From: Fimbriimonadaceae bacterium
GTDB lineage: Bacteria > Armatimonadota > Fimbriimonadia > Fimbriimonadales > Fimbriimonadaceae
Reading direction: 5' to 3'
Assembly (NCBI GenBank): GCA_019694835.1
Contig: JAIBBE010000182.1
Location: 1-64,000, forward strand
Length of the DNA: 64,000 nucleotides
A program made the position numbers and the translations under genes. The number at the start of each line of letters is the position of its first letter. Position 1 is the stretch's first letter. Below, one piece after another: positions 15,861 through 24,783 of the stretch. The notes beneath the pieces are model-generated. The model saw only the letters and a list, made by a program, of their open reading frames with translations. It was not told where the DNA came from and searched no databases.

Positions 15861-16754
15861 TTATGCAAGCCATCGACCATAAAAGCCAAAGTCGATGCGA
15901 AACCAGGGCTGTCCACCAAGCACAGGAGTGGCTGGTGAATTGGTGCCTATTGGTGGTGCGGTGCCGTCGTTGTCAAATACGAGGGTGGAATAGTCGTAGT
16001 CAGCCCAGGTAGCAGGCGGCAAGGCTGTGTTGAATCGATATCGGTCGCTGCGCCATATCTGAGCCGTATCGGTTGTCCCTAATGTTGAGTAGTCTCGCGG
16101 GTAGCGCGCAAAGTACTTGCCTGTAAAGTCGTTGCTGTCGGGCAAGATAAAGAGGTAATACAATCCCGCTGGAATGATCACGCGTCCATAGTTGCTGGGA
16201 TCGGGTTTAGCCAAGAACTTCCTAACTGAACCGGAAGTCGGTGTTACGTCTATCTTGAACTTGGCTCCATCGAGCAGTTTCCAGGCCTGGGTCGTGTTGC
16301 CATAGGGAAACATTTGAAAGAGAGCGAACTTGAACCGAACTGCTCCGGTCGTCCACTCAACTAACGGAACCATAATGCCGTATGCCTCGAAGTCGTGAGG
16401 GAAGGTCCACCGCTGGAGCCCTTCTGGCCATCCGTCATCGGGCCATACTGCTCCAGAGTAGTTTAGGGTGAGCAGCGTCGGCACAGACAAGTCAGGACGC
16501 GAAGCACCCCACGCAGGGCATTGGGAGTTCAGGTACTCGTCAACTACTGCTGAAGACAGCGGCATTCGGCAGTAGAAGTTCTCAGCGTCAGAGAATGGTT
16601 TTTCCCAAAGCGACCCGCGCGGGTCACGTATGCGTGCGGGATAGCTGTCGAGTCCGCAGACCTGAATCCCCGGAGCAAGAACGCTTGACTGGGTAAACAG
16701 GACCGGTTCACTCATCGCGGTCCCCAAGCAGCCGAGAACAAGAAATCCCAGCAT
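15861..16754 (-). CDS. Secreted protein of unknown function
   Basis: 297 residues. A hydrophobic N-terminus (MLGFLVLGCLGTAMSEP) suggests a signal peptide. The rest is rich in aromatic residues (WTFPHDFEAYGIMVPLVEW, FRIDFGFYGRW) and reads as a soluble beta-rich extracytoplasmic protein, with no motif I can name. It is the first gene of the operon with the PEP-CTERM protein (11-bp gap) and the glycosidase. A run of eleven G lies 22 bp upstream of its start. The three genes look AT-richer than their neighbours by eye, which hints at a separate origin. Confidence 0.65.
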   Translation of the reverse strand: MLGFLVLGCLGTAMSEPVLFTQSSVLAPGIQVCGLDSYPARIRDPRGSLWEKPFSDAENFYCRMPLSSAVVDEYLNSQCPAWGASRPDLSVPTLLTLNYSGAVWPDDGWPEGLQRWTFPHDFEAYGIMVPLVEWTTGAVRFKFALFQMFPYGNTTQAWKLLDGAKFKIDVTPTSGSVRKFLAKPDPSNYGRVIIPAGLYYLFILPDSNDFTGKYFARYPRDYSTLGTTDTAQIWRSDRYRFNTALPPATWADYDYSTLVFDNDGTAPPIGTNSPATPVLGGQPWFRIDFGFYGRWLA

Positions 16755-16775
16755 CTACATTGGTCGAGAAGGTCC

Positions 16776-16786
16776 GGGGGGGGGGG
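16776..16786. repeat. G11 homopolymer upstream of the secreted-protein operon
   Basis: Eleven consecutive G on the plus strand (C11 in the transcript direction), 22 bp ahead of the ATG at 16754. Runs of this length slip easily, so the length may vary between cells or may be a sequencing error. Confidence 0.85.
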
Positions 16787-16896
16787 CAATCCGACTCATG
16801 ATCTTATAGTATCACAATAGTTGGCGTTTCCCTGCAAAGGTTTGTCAAGCTTTCGCGATAACTCCTCTTGACTTCGAGATGCGCCAAACTCAAGGC

Positions 16897-17328
16897 ATGC
16901 CAACCCTCCGAATCACCCTCGCCCACGGCGCTCTACCCCCCGAATACGCCTCGCCAGGCGCCGCTGGGATGGACTTGCGATCGGTCGAATCATTCGAACT
17001 CCAACCCAAGGAACGCAAGCTAGCGCGGACGGGATTGCGGATCGCGGTCCCCGAAGGATACGAGGCGCAGATCCGGCCTCGCAGCGGACTCGCGCTGAAG
17101 CACGGACTCTCGATGGTGAACACACCGGGCACGATCGACTGCGATTATCGCGGGGAAGTGGGGGTTATCCTGATCAATTTGGGCCAGGAAGTCGTCAAAA
17201 TCTTAGCAGGCGACCGGATTGCGCAGCTCGTGATCTGCCCCGTAGCCCGCGCCGAAATCACAGTGGTCGAGGACTTGGATGACACCGAACGAGGAGAGGG
17301 GGGCTTTGGAAGTACCGGACGCACATAA
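16897..17328 (+). CDS. dut: Deoxyuridine 5'-triphosphate nucleotidohydrolase (dUTPase)
   Basis: 143-residue trimeric dUTPase that hydrolyses dUTP to dUMP and pyrophosphate, keeping uracil out of DNA and feeding thymidylate synthesis. The five family motifs are visible in order: [45 protein letters not shown] and a C-terminal GEGGFGSTG that closes over the active site. The ATG at 16897 starts the usual first strand; an in-frame ATG at 16879 adds six residues. The 3' end overlaps the next gene by 50 bp, so dut may be co-transcribed with the secretion operon. Confidence 0.94.
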   Translation: MPTLRITLAHGALPPEYASPGAAGMDLRSVESFELQPKERKLARTGLRIAVPEGYEAQIRPRSGLALKHGLSMVNTPGTIDCDYRGEVGVILINLGQEVVKILAGDRIAQLVICPVARAEITVVEDLDDTERGEGGFGSTGRT

Positions 17329-18349
17329 GGCCGGGCAGGATCTCTGTCCGAAGTGCTTTGAAATGGTCGCGGTCAATGGGCCGGGATGCATGGACCCTGA
17401 CTGCCCGATGGCGGACGATCTTGAGGCGGGGCCCGACTCGACCGTCTATCCCGAACTCGCCAAGGCCAACCTCTACCGCATGCGCGGCGAATACAAACTC
17501 GCGCGTGACACCTGCCTCAGCCTTCTGAAGCGCTATCCAAACAACGCCGACGCGCACACCTTGCTGGGTGATATCGAGGCCGAAGAAGGCGATTTCGTTC
17601 ACGCGGCCGAATGGTACGAAATGGCGCTCGACCTCAAGCCCGAAGCGGAGATGCCCCGAGCCAAGCTGGATGCACTCAAGAAACGCATGAAGGAACACGA
17701 GGTCGCGACGACCGCCGAGCAGCTTGGCCTGCCGACCTCGCGCCCCCGCGCAATGATCTTCGCCGGTGTGATCGTAGTCCTCATCATTCTCGTTGGTGCG
17801 GTGGCCTTCGCCCTCGGTGACCGCCTCCGCGCCCGCCGTGAACCTGCACCGGCTGCGGTCACGACACCGATCGAGTTCGCCGCCGAAGCAACCGCGCCGA
17901 CGAAGACCGTGGACACGCCCGCAGCAGAGAGGACCGATCCCGTGGAGCCCAAAGCCCGCGAAACCGAGTCGACGCCGCCCGTGGTGACCGGCCCGGTCGA
18001 AGACCTGGACCTCCAGCGGCGACTCTCGGCTCAGTGTGTTGAGGGCTCCCGAATCCTGTTTGCCAGTGAAGATCCGCGGGACAAGACTTTGACCCTTACG
18101 GCGACCGCAGGCAATGCCGGGGAAGACGACCGCGAAATCGCCGCCCTCCTCGGGGTTTCCGCGCTGGAACAAGCGACTGGGGCTCCGCGAGTAGTGGTGC
18201 GGCTGATGCACGGCAACGAACTCGCGTTCATGGCCGATGTCACCCGCGAAACGATGACAGCGGCTCGAGGTCAGATCGGTGAACTGGGGATCGGCAAGCA
18301 CGACCGCGAGGCTCTCATCGCCGTGTTGACCAACGTCTGGCCCCAGTAA
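17279..18349 (+). CDS. TPR membrane protein with N-terminal zinc-ribbon-like cysteines
   Basis: 356 residues. Cysteines in CPKCFEM and CMDPDC (about residues 23-42) could bind one zinc. TPR units follow (about 58-125: [22 protein letters not shown], then [28 protein letters not shown]). A single membrane segment at about 160-180 separates this cytoplasmic part from an alanine/proline/threonine-rich linker and a C-terminal globular region of unknown fold. It precedes gspE with an 88-bp gap and overlaps dut. The layout suggests an inner-membrane scaffold, perhaps for the secretion system; that is inference from position only. Confidence 0.75.
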   Translation: MTPNEERGALEVPDAHKAGQDLCPKCFEMVAVNGPGCMDPDCPMADDLEAGPDSTVYPELAKANLYRMRGEYKLARDTCLSLLKRYPNNADAHTLLGDIEAEEGDFVHAAEWYEMALDLKPEAEMPRAKLDALKKRMKEHEVATTAEQLGLPTSRPRAMIFAGVIVVLIILVGAVAFALGDRLRARREPAPAAVTTPIEFAAEATAPTKTVDTPAAERTDPVEPKARETESTPPVVTGPVEDLDLQRRLSAQCVEGSRILFASEDPRDKTLTLTATAGNAGEDDREIAALLGVSALEQATGAPRVVVRLMHGNELAFMADVTRETMTAARGQIGELGIGKHDREALIAVLTNVWPQ

Positions 18350-18437
18350 GGCGGCTTGAAGCAACCACCGGTGCAAAATCCGGTTCGCATCTCGTTTTTC
18401 GGGTGCAGTTTCCCGGCATTCTGCGTAGTCTCTCCCG

Positions 18438-20003
18438 GTGATTGGTACCGAGCACGAATTGACGGGTCAGGGGACGAATGGCGACCGCGGTCTACCCTTC
18501 GTCGATCTTGCGGAACTGAAGCCCGATCCTCTGGCCATCGACCTCGTCCCGGGCGATTACGCCCTCAAGTACCAAATCCTCCCCTTCGCCCTCGATGGCG
18601 AGATCCTCATCTGTGCAATTGCCTCGATCGACTCACTCGGTGCCCTCGACGATCTCGGCATCTTGATCGATCGGCCCGTCAAACCGGTGCTCGCCGAACC
18701 TGGCTTGATTCGCAATCGGATTGAAGAGCGGTTCCTTGAGGACATCCTCTCACAGATTCCGACCGATGACGGTGGCGCGACGGAGATCGACGACAGCACC
18801 GACCTCGCCGACCTCCAGAAGATGGCCGGCGAGACGGCGGTGGTACAGATGGTCAATCTGTTTTTCGCCCAGGCTGTCCGCGACGGAGCAAGTGACATCC
18901 ATATCGAGCCGTACGAGCGCGATGTCAAGATCCGGTATCGCATCGACGGCCTCCTTCGCGACATGATGCGGCCCCCCAAGCGCATGCACGCGGCGCTGAT
19001 TTCGCGCCTAAAGATCCTGGGCGAGATGAACATCGCCGAGCGGAGGCTTCCCCAAGACGGGCGTATCAAGCTGACGATCGCGGGGCGAGCGGTCGATGTC
19101 CGCGTTTCGATCGTGCCCACCGTCTACGGCGAGCGCGCGGTCATGCGAATTCTCGACAAGACGACTGCTCTCATGGGTCTCGACGAACTGGGCATGTTCC
19201 CCGATACCCAAGAGCGGTTCCGCAAGCTCATTCGGATACCCTACGGCATCATCCTCGTCACAGGCCCGACCGGTTCGGGTAAGTCGACCACCCTTTATGC
19301 TTCCCTGCAGGAGATTTGGTCGCCGACCACGAACATCCTCACGATCGAAGATCCGGTCGAGTATCAGGTGCCGGGAATTGGGCAAGTCCAGGTTCGGCCA
19401 GGCATCGGCTTGACCTTCGCAAGCGGTCTTCGGTCCTTCTTGAGGCAAGACCCCGATATCATCATGGTCGGCGAAATCCGTGACCACGAAACCGCCGAAA
19501 TCGCGATTCACGCGGCCCTGACCGGCCACCTCGTTTTCAGCACTCTCCACACTAACGACGCACCGGGCGCGATCACACGCCTGCTCGACATGGGAGTCGA
19601 ACCGTTCCTCGCCGCGTCGTCGCTCGTCGGTGTCGTCGCTCAGAGACTTTTGCGCCGCAACTGCCCGAACTGCTCCCAGCCAACCGAGTACGACGAGGAT
19701 GCGCTCAGGGCGATCGGCGTGACGAACGAAGAGGTCAAGACGGCCAACTTCATGGCGGGGAAAGGCTGCGATAAGTGCGGCGGATCGGGATATAAGGGTC
19801 GGCAGGGCGTTTACGAGCTTCTGGTCTTGGATGAGCATATTCGCCATATGACGGTGGAGCGCATGTCGGCGGGCGCGATCAAGCAATACGGCCTTGAGCA
19901 CTGCAATCTGCGCACGCTTATTGGCGACGGCAAACTCAATGTCCTGGCCGGACGCACGACGCCGCAAGAGGTCCTTCGCGTCTGCCAGCGGGAGGATGTT
20001 TAA
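18438..20003 (+). CDS. gspE: Type II secretion / type IV pilus assembly ATPase
   Basis: 521-residue hexameric assembly ATPase of the GspE/PilB family that powers pseudopilus growth at the inner membrane. An N-terminal MshEN-like region (about 20-105) is followed by the N2 domain with DGASDIHIEPY. The C-terminal motor has Walker A GPTGSGKSTTL (about 276-286), Asp box TIEDPVEYQ, Walker B PDIIMVGEIRD and His box GHLVFSTLHTNDA. The four-cysteine zinc motif that marks GspE/PilB, and is absent from PilT, is present (CPNC about 408-411; CDKC about 444-447). The start is GTG at 18438. It heads the gspE-F-G cluster. Confidence 0.95.
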   Translation: MIGTEHELTGQGTNGDRGLPFVDLAELKPDPLAIDLVPGDYALKYQILPFALDGEILICAIASIDSLGALDDLGILIDRPVKPVLAEPGLIRNRIEERFLEDILSQIPTDDGGATEIDDSTDLADLQKMAGETAVVQMVNLFFAQAVRDGASDIHIEPYERDVKIRYRIDGLLRDMMRPPKRMHAALISRLKILGEMNIAERRLPQDGRIKLTIAGRAVDVRVSIVPTVYGERAVMRILDKTTALMGLDELGMFPDTQERFRKLIRIPYGIILVTGPTGSGKSTTLYASLQEIWSPTTNILTIEDPVEYQVPGIGQVQVRPGIGLTFASGLRSFLRQDPDIIMVGEIRDHETAEIAIHAALTGHLVFSTLHTNDAPGAITRLLDMGVEPFLAASSLVGVVAQRLLRRNCPNCSQPTEYDEDALRAIGVTNEEVKTANFMAGKGCDKCGGSGYKGRQGVYELLVLDEHIRHMTVERMSAGAIKQYGLEHCNLRTLIGDGKLNVLAGRTTPQEVLRVCQREDV

Positions 20004-20006
20004 GGC

Positions 20007-21215
20007 GTGACGACCTTCGCCTACGTCGCCCTCGAAGCCTCCGGTCGCAAGCGGACCGGGTTTGTAGAGGCGGCTGACAAGGACCAGGCGATTCAGAAGA
20101 TCACTTCTGAAGGTCGGTTCGTTGTCGAAATTCGACAAGAGGCTTCGCCAGCCAAAGCGCATGCACCCGGTCGGTCACAGCGAGTCAATAAGTCCGATGT
20201 GGCCCTGTTTACGCGACGACTTTCCGACCTCGCGGCTGCTGGACTTCCTTTGGACCGTGCCCTGCAGGTCGTCGCGGAGCAATCCGAAAGCGGCAAGCTA
20301 GCCGAGATTGCGGAAGAGACTTTGGCCGACGTGCGGTCTGGCTTGAGCGTCTCCCAAGCTCTCGCCAAGCACCCCAAGGTGTTCGGCGAGGTTTACACCC
20401 AGACGCTTCGGGCTGGTGAAGCCAGCGGGCAATTCGCGGAAGTGACCTCGCGACTCGCCGACTTTCAGGAGAAGGAAGTCGCCCGTCGCAGCCAGATCGT
20501 CTCGGCACTGATTTATCCGGGCGTCTTGACGGGAACGGCATTTTTCGTCGTGATCTTCCTGTTGACCTTCGTGGTACCCCGTTTGTCGGGCGTGTTTCGC
20601 GATCTGGGTGACGAGCTCCCGATGACGACAGCGATTCTGCTCGCGTCCACGAACTTCATGACCCAGAACTACATCCTCATCCTCGCCGCGATTGTGGGGC
20701 TTGTTGTTTTTTATCGCGTCTGGTCGGCAACGGAAGCGGGGGCCCTGACGCGGGACCGCTTAATCATGAAGATTCCGCTGGTCGGCAAGGTCGTGGGCAA
20801 GGCGGTGGTCTCGAGGTTTGCTCGCGTGCTCGGGACCCTGGTTTACGGCGGAGTTCCGATTTTGGAGGCGCTTCAAATCGCCGGAATGTCCGCGGGCAAC
20901 CGGGTATTCCAGACGAACTCGGTTCGTGTCGCGAACGACGTTCGGGAAGGGCGGCCTATCGCAGAAGCGATGCGTGATGCGGACGGGTTTCCTCCCGTAC
21001 TCGTGCACATGGTGGCGATTGGCGAGGAGACGGGCGACCTACCCAAGATGCTGGGGCGCGTCTCCGACAGTTTGGATTTCGAGGTCGACAACGGCATGCG
21101 CCGGTTGACCGCGCTGGTTGAGCCGGTGATCGTGCTCTCCATGGGTGTATTCGTTGGTTTCGTCGTGCTTTCCGTTCTGCTGCCGATATTCCAGGCTCAG
21201 AACTTGGTGAAGTGA
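20007..21215 (+). CDS. gspF: Type II secretion inner-membrane platform protein
   Basis: 402-residue GspF/PilC protein. It carries two T2SSF domains (about 70-190 and 270-395) and hydrophobic stretches near 170-195, 215-240 and 370-395. Typical signatures are FTRRLSDLAAAGLPLDRAL, GEVYTQTLRAGEASGQ and the second-copy SRFARVLGTLVYGGVPILEAL with MVAIGEETGDLPKML. It forms the inner-membrane platform that couples the GspE motor to pseudopilin insertion. The GTG start is three bases after the gspE stop, and its own stop overlaps a GTG in the next gene. Confidence 0.93.
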   Translation: MTTFAYVALEASGRKRTGFVEAADKDQAIQKITSEGRFVVEIRQEASPAKAHAPGRSQRVNKSDVALFTRRLSDLAAAGLPLDRALQVVAEQSESGKLAEIAEETLADVRSGLSVSQALAKHPKVFGEVYTQTLRAGEASGQFAEVTSRLADFQEKEVARRSQIVSALIYPGVLTGTAFFVVIFLLTFVVPRLSGVFRDLGDELPMTTAILLASTNFMTQNYILILAAIVGLVVFYRVWSATEAGALTRDRLIMKIPLVGKVVGKAVVSRFARVLGTLVYGGVPILEALQIAGMSAGNRVFQTNSVRVANDVREGRPIAEAMRDADGFPPVLVHMVAIGEETGDLPKMLGRVSDSLDFEVDNGMRRLTALVEPVIVLSMGVFVGFVVLSVLLPIFQAQNLVK

Positions 21216-21241
21216 TCGTGGTTAAGAGGTGTGGTAAGGGA

Positions 21242-21685
21242 ATGCCAAAAAGAAACATCGTTCAGAGGAGTCGGGGCTTTACGCTCATCGAACTGCTCGT
21301 CGTCATCCTGATTCTCGCGATTCTCGCGGCGCTGATCGTGCCGCGAGTTATCAACCGAACCGGTGACGCGAAGCGCGCCAAGGCGGCTTCCGACATCGCC
21401 GTCTTGACATCGGCGCTCAACCAGTTTCGGCTCGACTGCGACCGCTTCCCGAGTACGGAGGAAGGTCTGGATGCCCTTCGCGTTCAGCCCGGCGACGTTC
21501 GCGGCTGGCGCGGACCTTATCTGGAGCGCGCGCTTCCGCCTGATCCTTGGGGCAACGCCTATGTCTATGAGTACCCAGGCGCGGGCGGTGACGACACCTT
21601 CGTGATCGTCTCCTACGGTGCCGACGGTGCTCCCGGCGGCGAAGGGGATTCCGCCGATATTGGAGTCGAGGAAATCCAGGAGTAA
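21242..21685 (+). CDS. gspG: Major pseudopilin
   Basis: Prepilin with cleavage site RSRG|FTLIELLVVI and a 12-residue basic leader from the ATG at 21242, which has AGAGGTG about ten bases upstream. An alternative GTG at 21212, overlapping the gspF stop, would give a 22-residue leader. GspG hallmarks follow: FPSTEEGLDALR, WRGPYLERALPPDPWGNAY and the calcium-loop end SYGADGAPGGEGDSADI. It should form the shaft of the pseudopilus after processing by a prepilin peptidase not in the window. These features argue for type II secretion over a motility pilus. Confidence 0.93.
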   Translation: MPKRNIVQRSRGFTLIELLVVILILAILAALIVPRVINRTGDAKRAKAASDIAVLTSALNQFRLDCDRFPSTEEGLDALRVQPGDVRGWRGPYLERALPPDPWGNAYVYEYPGAGGDDTFVIVSYGADGAPGGEGDSADIGVEEIQE

Positions 21686-22204
21686 ATGCTCCGCCGCGCC
21701 TTCACGCTCATCGAGATGCTTGCCGTGATCCTGGTTGTCGCCATGATCGCGGCCATCGCCATGCCCAATTTGGCCTCGATGGTGAAGTCCGGTCGTCAGC
21801 GCAACTTCCTCCAGAGTCTCGAGCGCATGACCGTGGACGCACAGCAAAGCGCGATGTCAACTCGATCCACGGTGACGCTTTCGGTTCAAAACGGGAGCTT
21901 GGTGGCAGAGACGGGTACCACGAACACGACGGATGGGCGCCCAGTGGCGCGCCTCGAAGCCGTCGAAGGAATCTCGATCGACAAGTATCGTCTGGGGACG
22001 GAGGAGGTCGGCGATGGAGATTGGCAGGTTAAGTTCTATGCCGACGGAACATCGGATTCGGCCGGATTGGAACTTACCGACGCCTCCGGCGCGCAATGGA
22101 GTTTCCTGATCGATCCGAAGAAGGGTCGAGGCCATCTTGGACAAGGCGAACTGCCCGTCGACAGCGGTGACAAGTGGCCCGCGGGGGACTATGTTGCCCG
22201 GTAA
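21686..22204 (+). CDS. gspH: Minor pseudopilin, GspH-like
   Basis: 172 residues with a very short leader, MLRRA|FTLIEMLAVILVV. The residue before the cleavage site is alanine where glycine is usual. The mature domain (about residues 30-172) contains VTLSVQNGSLVAET and a C-terminal FYADGTSDSAGLEL resembling the GspH strand FxPDGxxxxxxxxL. The start directly follows the gspG stop and has CAGGAG upstream. The role is a minor subunit near the pseudopilus tip. The next gene is separated by a cluster of palindromic repeats, unlike the other tight junctions in this operon. Confidence 0.82.
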   Translation: MLRRAFTLIEMLAVILVVAMIAAIAMPNLASMVKSGRQRNFLQSLERMTVDAQQSAMSTRSTVTLSVQNGSLVAETGTTNTTDGRPVARLEAVEGISIDKYRLGTEEVGDGDWQVKFYADGTSDSAGLELTDASGAQWSFLIDPKKGRGHLGQGELPVDSGDKWPAGDYVAR

Positions 22205-22446
22205 CCCCCCCGTACCGCTGGCAACCTGCCGGCGAACCAATGAAGTACCGCTGGCGTCCCGCCGGCAAGAGCCTCTCATTGACCACGAGGCTACTGGTTC
22301 GAGCGTCAATCTGCAAGTCAACTCCGAACCCCCTATGCCTCCATCCTCCCACAGATGGAGGCTCCGCAAACGTCTTGATTCTCACCTCGCGGGGGACCCA
22401 GCTTCCTCTCCAAGGCCGGCGAGCGCGGGCGGGACGGCCGCGCCAC
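22205..22446. repeat. Cluster of palindromic repeats R6, R6, R5 and R7
   Basis: Between gspH and the gspI core are four units. Two R6 units share GTACCGCTGGCNNCCYGCCGGC (22212-22233 and 22245-22266). One R5 hairpin spans 22335-22367 (ATGCCTCCATCCTCCC...). One R7 unit (22414-22446) has a reverse complement sharing about 25 bases (GTGGCGCGGCCNTCCCGCCC...) with 55254-55278. The gap plus leader is about 245 bp, where the other gsp junctions mostly overlap by a few bases. Confidence 0.82.
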
Positions 22447-22826
22447 GGGGGAGGAAGGGGTTCACCCTCATCGAAGCCCTCGTCGCAGTCGTCCTTGCGG
22501 GAGTGGGGGTGGCGGGTTCGATCCAGGGGATCGCGGCGCTGACCAAGGCGCAGGCCAAGTCGCAAGAAAAGGAAGTCATGGTGCGACTGGCCCAGGCGAA
22601 GTTCGACGAACTCATCGCCACCGGTGAAGCCACCAATATTGGCGGCACCTTCGATGACTGGGGTGACCCACGATACACCTGGGAGGCTGTGGTCGACACG
22701 ACGGGCCAAGAGAGCCTCAGCCAACTTACGGTCACCATCAAGTCTTCTGCCGATGGCGGAAACGTCGAGCAGTCGATCAGCGGCCTAGTCTACGAAGCCC
22801 CCATATCGACAGGAGCCACGCAATGA
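22335..22826 (+). CDS. gspI: Minor pseudopilin, GspI-like, with repeat-derived long leader
   Basis: The conserved prepilin core begins GRKG|FTLIEALVAVVLAGVGVAG, followed by a small domain with QAKSQEKEVMVRLAQAKFDEL, which is GspI-like, and a C-terminal LTVTIKSSADGGNVE strand. The nearest in-frame start upstream of the core is the ATG at 22335, giving a 42-residue leader instead of the usual 5-20. That ATG is itself part of an R5 repeat, and the leader is translated from R5 and R7. The frame is also open further upstream into gspH. Whether the product is processed depends on the peptidase accepting this leader. The stop overlaps the gspJ start (ATGA). Confidence 0.78.
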   Translation: MPPSSHRWRLRKRLDSHLAGDPASSPRPASAGGTAAPRGRKGFTLIEALVAVVLAGVGVAGSIQGIAALTKAQAKSQEKEVMVRLAQAKFDELIATGEATNIGGTFDDWGDPRYTWEAVVDTTGQESLSQLTVTIKSSADGGNVEQSISGLVYEAPISTGATQ

Positions 22827-23563
22827 AGCGACGCGGCCTGACGCTTCTCGAATTGCTCACAGCCCTTGCCATCGCGGGGCTGCTGGTGACCGCGCTCGCC
22901 ACCGCATTCAGCTCGACGGTTCGCTACCAACTCCGCGCGCCGGAATCGCGACGCACCCACCTCGCGAGCATCGGCTTCGAGGACCGGATGCGCGCCCTTC
23001 TGCGACAGGCCTTCGTGGACGAGAGCGAAGACAGCGTCGACACCTACTTCATCGGCCGGGTTGACGAAGGCGGAGGCGGCATAGGGAGCGAAGCCGGGGC
23101 CACGGAACTCATTTTCACCTCACTCGGAGCCCGCCCGTCCGGGTTCGCGTTGGACATCAACGACGATTCGACCTTCGAGGACCGAAACGAGCGATGGGGG
23201 CCGACCGGGGGACTGACTGAGGTCCGACTCGGCACCAGCCCCATCGGCGATAGCGGCACGCGTGAAGGGCTCTTTATCCGTGAGCAGATTCCCCCTGATG
23301 AGGATATCGACCAGGGCGGTTTCGAGTCCGTCTTCGATGACCGTTTAGCCTCAGCGAGCTACGAATTCTGGGACGGTGAGGATTGGCTGACGGAGTGGGA
23401 CACGCGCAACGGCACCCGCCGCATTCCAGCCGCGATCCGAGTGTCCTACGTCCTCGCTGGGGATGACGAAGAGCAGAAGCAGTTTGTCGTCCGCCTCGAT
23501 GATAGCGACGTGACGACCGCCAACCCTGCTTCGGCGACAACCCAAGGCACGGTGGTTCCATGA
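22823..23563 (+). CDS. gspJ: Minor pseudopilin, GspJ-like
   Basis: 246 residues with leader MKRRG|LTLLELLTALAIAGLLVTAL, a type IV prepilin N-terminus with leucine in the usual phenylalanine position. GspJ-type features are the position after gspI, the long soluble domain (about 200 residues) and segments FEDRMRALLRQAF and ASYEFWDGEDWLTEWD, the latter a common late GspJ motif (xYxxxxxWxxxW). It should form part of the tip complex with GspH, GspI and GspK. Four-base overlaps join it to both neighbours. Confidence 0.83.
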   Translation: MKRRGLTLLELLTALAIAGLLVTALATAFSSTVRYQLRAPESRRTHLASIGFEDRMRALLRQAFVDESEDSVDTYFIGRVDEGGGGIGSEAGATELIFTSLGARPSGFALDINDDSTFEDRNERWGPTGGLTEVRLGTSPIGDSGTREGLFIREQIPPDEDIDQGGFESVFDDRLASASYEFWDGEDWLTEWDTRNGTRRIPAAIRVSYVLAGDDEEQKQFVVRLDDSDVTTANPASATTQGTVVP

Positions 23564-24783
23564 GGCGACGGCAACGCGGCGGTGTGATGATCCTGACGAT
23601 CGTCGTGCTCGCGGCTGTCATGGCTGTCCTCGCCGCCGCGCTGGCCACCGAGAACACCGAGTTCCGAGCTGCCGCGCGCCGAATCGACCGGCTCAAGGCC
23701 CGCGTAGCCGCCGAATCGGGGATCCAATATGCCCTCGCTGCCCTCCAGACTGAGATCACGGCGCCAGTCATGCAGACCGACGCCTGGTTCACGCTCGGCA
23801 ACAACGCGGACGAGCGGTTTACCGTCGGGTCGACGTCCTTCCGCATGCAAGTCGTCGATGCTGCCTCACTCATCAGCCTGAATACCGCGACCGAGACCCA
23901 GCTTCAGAACCTCGGCTTGACCACCGAGCAGGTCGATTCCCTCCTCGACTGGCGCGAGGAAGGCCAAACGCCACGAGCAGAAGGGGGCAAGGACGACTAT
24001 TACGCCACGCTCGCGAACCCCTACATCGCCAAGTTGCGACGTCTGGACTCGCTGGACGAACTGCTCCTGATCAAGGGCTTCACTGCGCAATCCCTGCTTC
24101 AGAACCCCGAGGAATCCAGCAGCACCGGCGCAGTCGCCCGGCCACTGTACGTGCTCGCCACCGTGGACTCGTTCTCGCCGAACTCGGGTGCAAACGGGCA
24201 GGCCAAACAGAACATCAACGCCGCCAATCAGCAGCAGCTGACCCAAGCGGGCATCCCTCAACAGCTTGCCGCCGCGATCATCGCCCAGCGGCAGGGGGGC
24301 ACGTTCACCACGATGGGCGACGTGCTTCGCGTGCCCGGCATGACCAATGAGGCCGTCACCGCGATCCTTGACAATTTCGCCATCAACACCGAGACTCGGG
24401 AGGAAGGAAAGATCAACGTCAATACTGCGACCGAGGATGTGCTCCTCTCGCTGCCCGAAATGACACCGGATGTCGTTCAGGCGATTCTCTCGCGCCAGGC
24501 AGCCGGAATGCAAAGCCTCGGCGAACTGCTCCAAGTCCCCGGGATTACCGTGCAGAGTCTCGCCGGATTCGTGGACCGAGTCGCCATCGGGTCGGACACC
24601 TTCTTGGTTCGAGTCGAAGGTACATCAGGCTCCGCTCGCTACCCGCTCGAGGCCGTGATTCGACTCACCGGGACTTCGGCGAAGGTCGTCAAAGTCCTCG
24701 ATCCGCCGCTTGACGACATGCGCGAACTCTGGGGGTGGGCCGAAGACACCACCACTGAAACGGCATTGGGAGAGGATCGATGA
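23560..24783 (+). CDS. gspK: Type II secretion minor pseudopilin GspK-like
   Basis: 407 residues. The N-terminus, RRQRGGVMILTIVVLAAVMAVLA, has the GspK pattern: a glycine pair, then a long hydrophobic helix lacking the usual Glu at position 5. The body carries two to three helix-hairpin-helix/SAM-like units: NTATETQLQNLGLTTEQVDSL, NAANQQQLTQAGIPQQLAAAI and NVNTATEDVLLSLPEMT, as in GspK domains. GspK caps the pseudopilus tip. The start and stop both overlap the neighbouring genes by four bases (ATGA), so translation is likely coupled. Confidence 0.86.
   Translation: MRRRQRGGVMILTIVVLAAVMAVLAAALATENTEFRAAARRIDRLKARVAAESGIQYALAALQTEITAPVMQTDAWFTLGNNADERFTVGSTSFRMQVVDAASLISLNTATETQLQNLGLTTEQVDSLLDWREEGQTPRAEGGKDDYYATLANPYIAKLRRLDSLDELLLIKGFTAQSLLQNPEESSSTGAVARPLYVLATVDSFSPNSGANGQAKQNINAANQQQLTQAGIPQQLAAAIIAQRQGGTFTTMGDVLRVPGMTNEAVTAILDNFAINTETREEGKINVNTATEDVLLSLPEMTPDVVQAILSRQAAGMQSLGELLQVPGITVQSLAGFVDRVAIGSDTFLVRVEGTSGSARYPLEAVIRLTGTSAKVVKVLDPPLDDMRELWGWAEDTTTETALGEDR

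Noticed and set aside
22137..22334. Upstream extension of the gspI frame into gspH
   Set aside because: It would give a leader over 100 residues long and its first part is shadow sequence of gspH; the repeat-borne ATG at 22335 is the more economical start.
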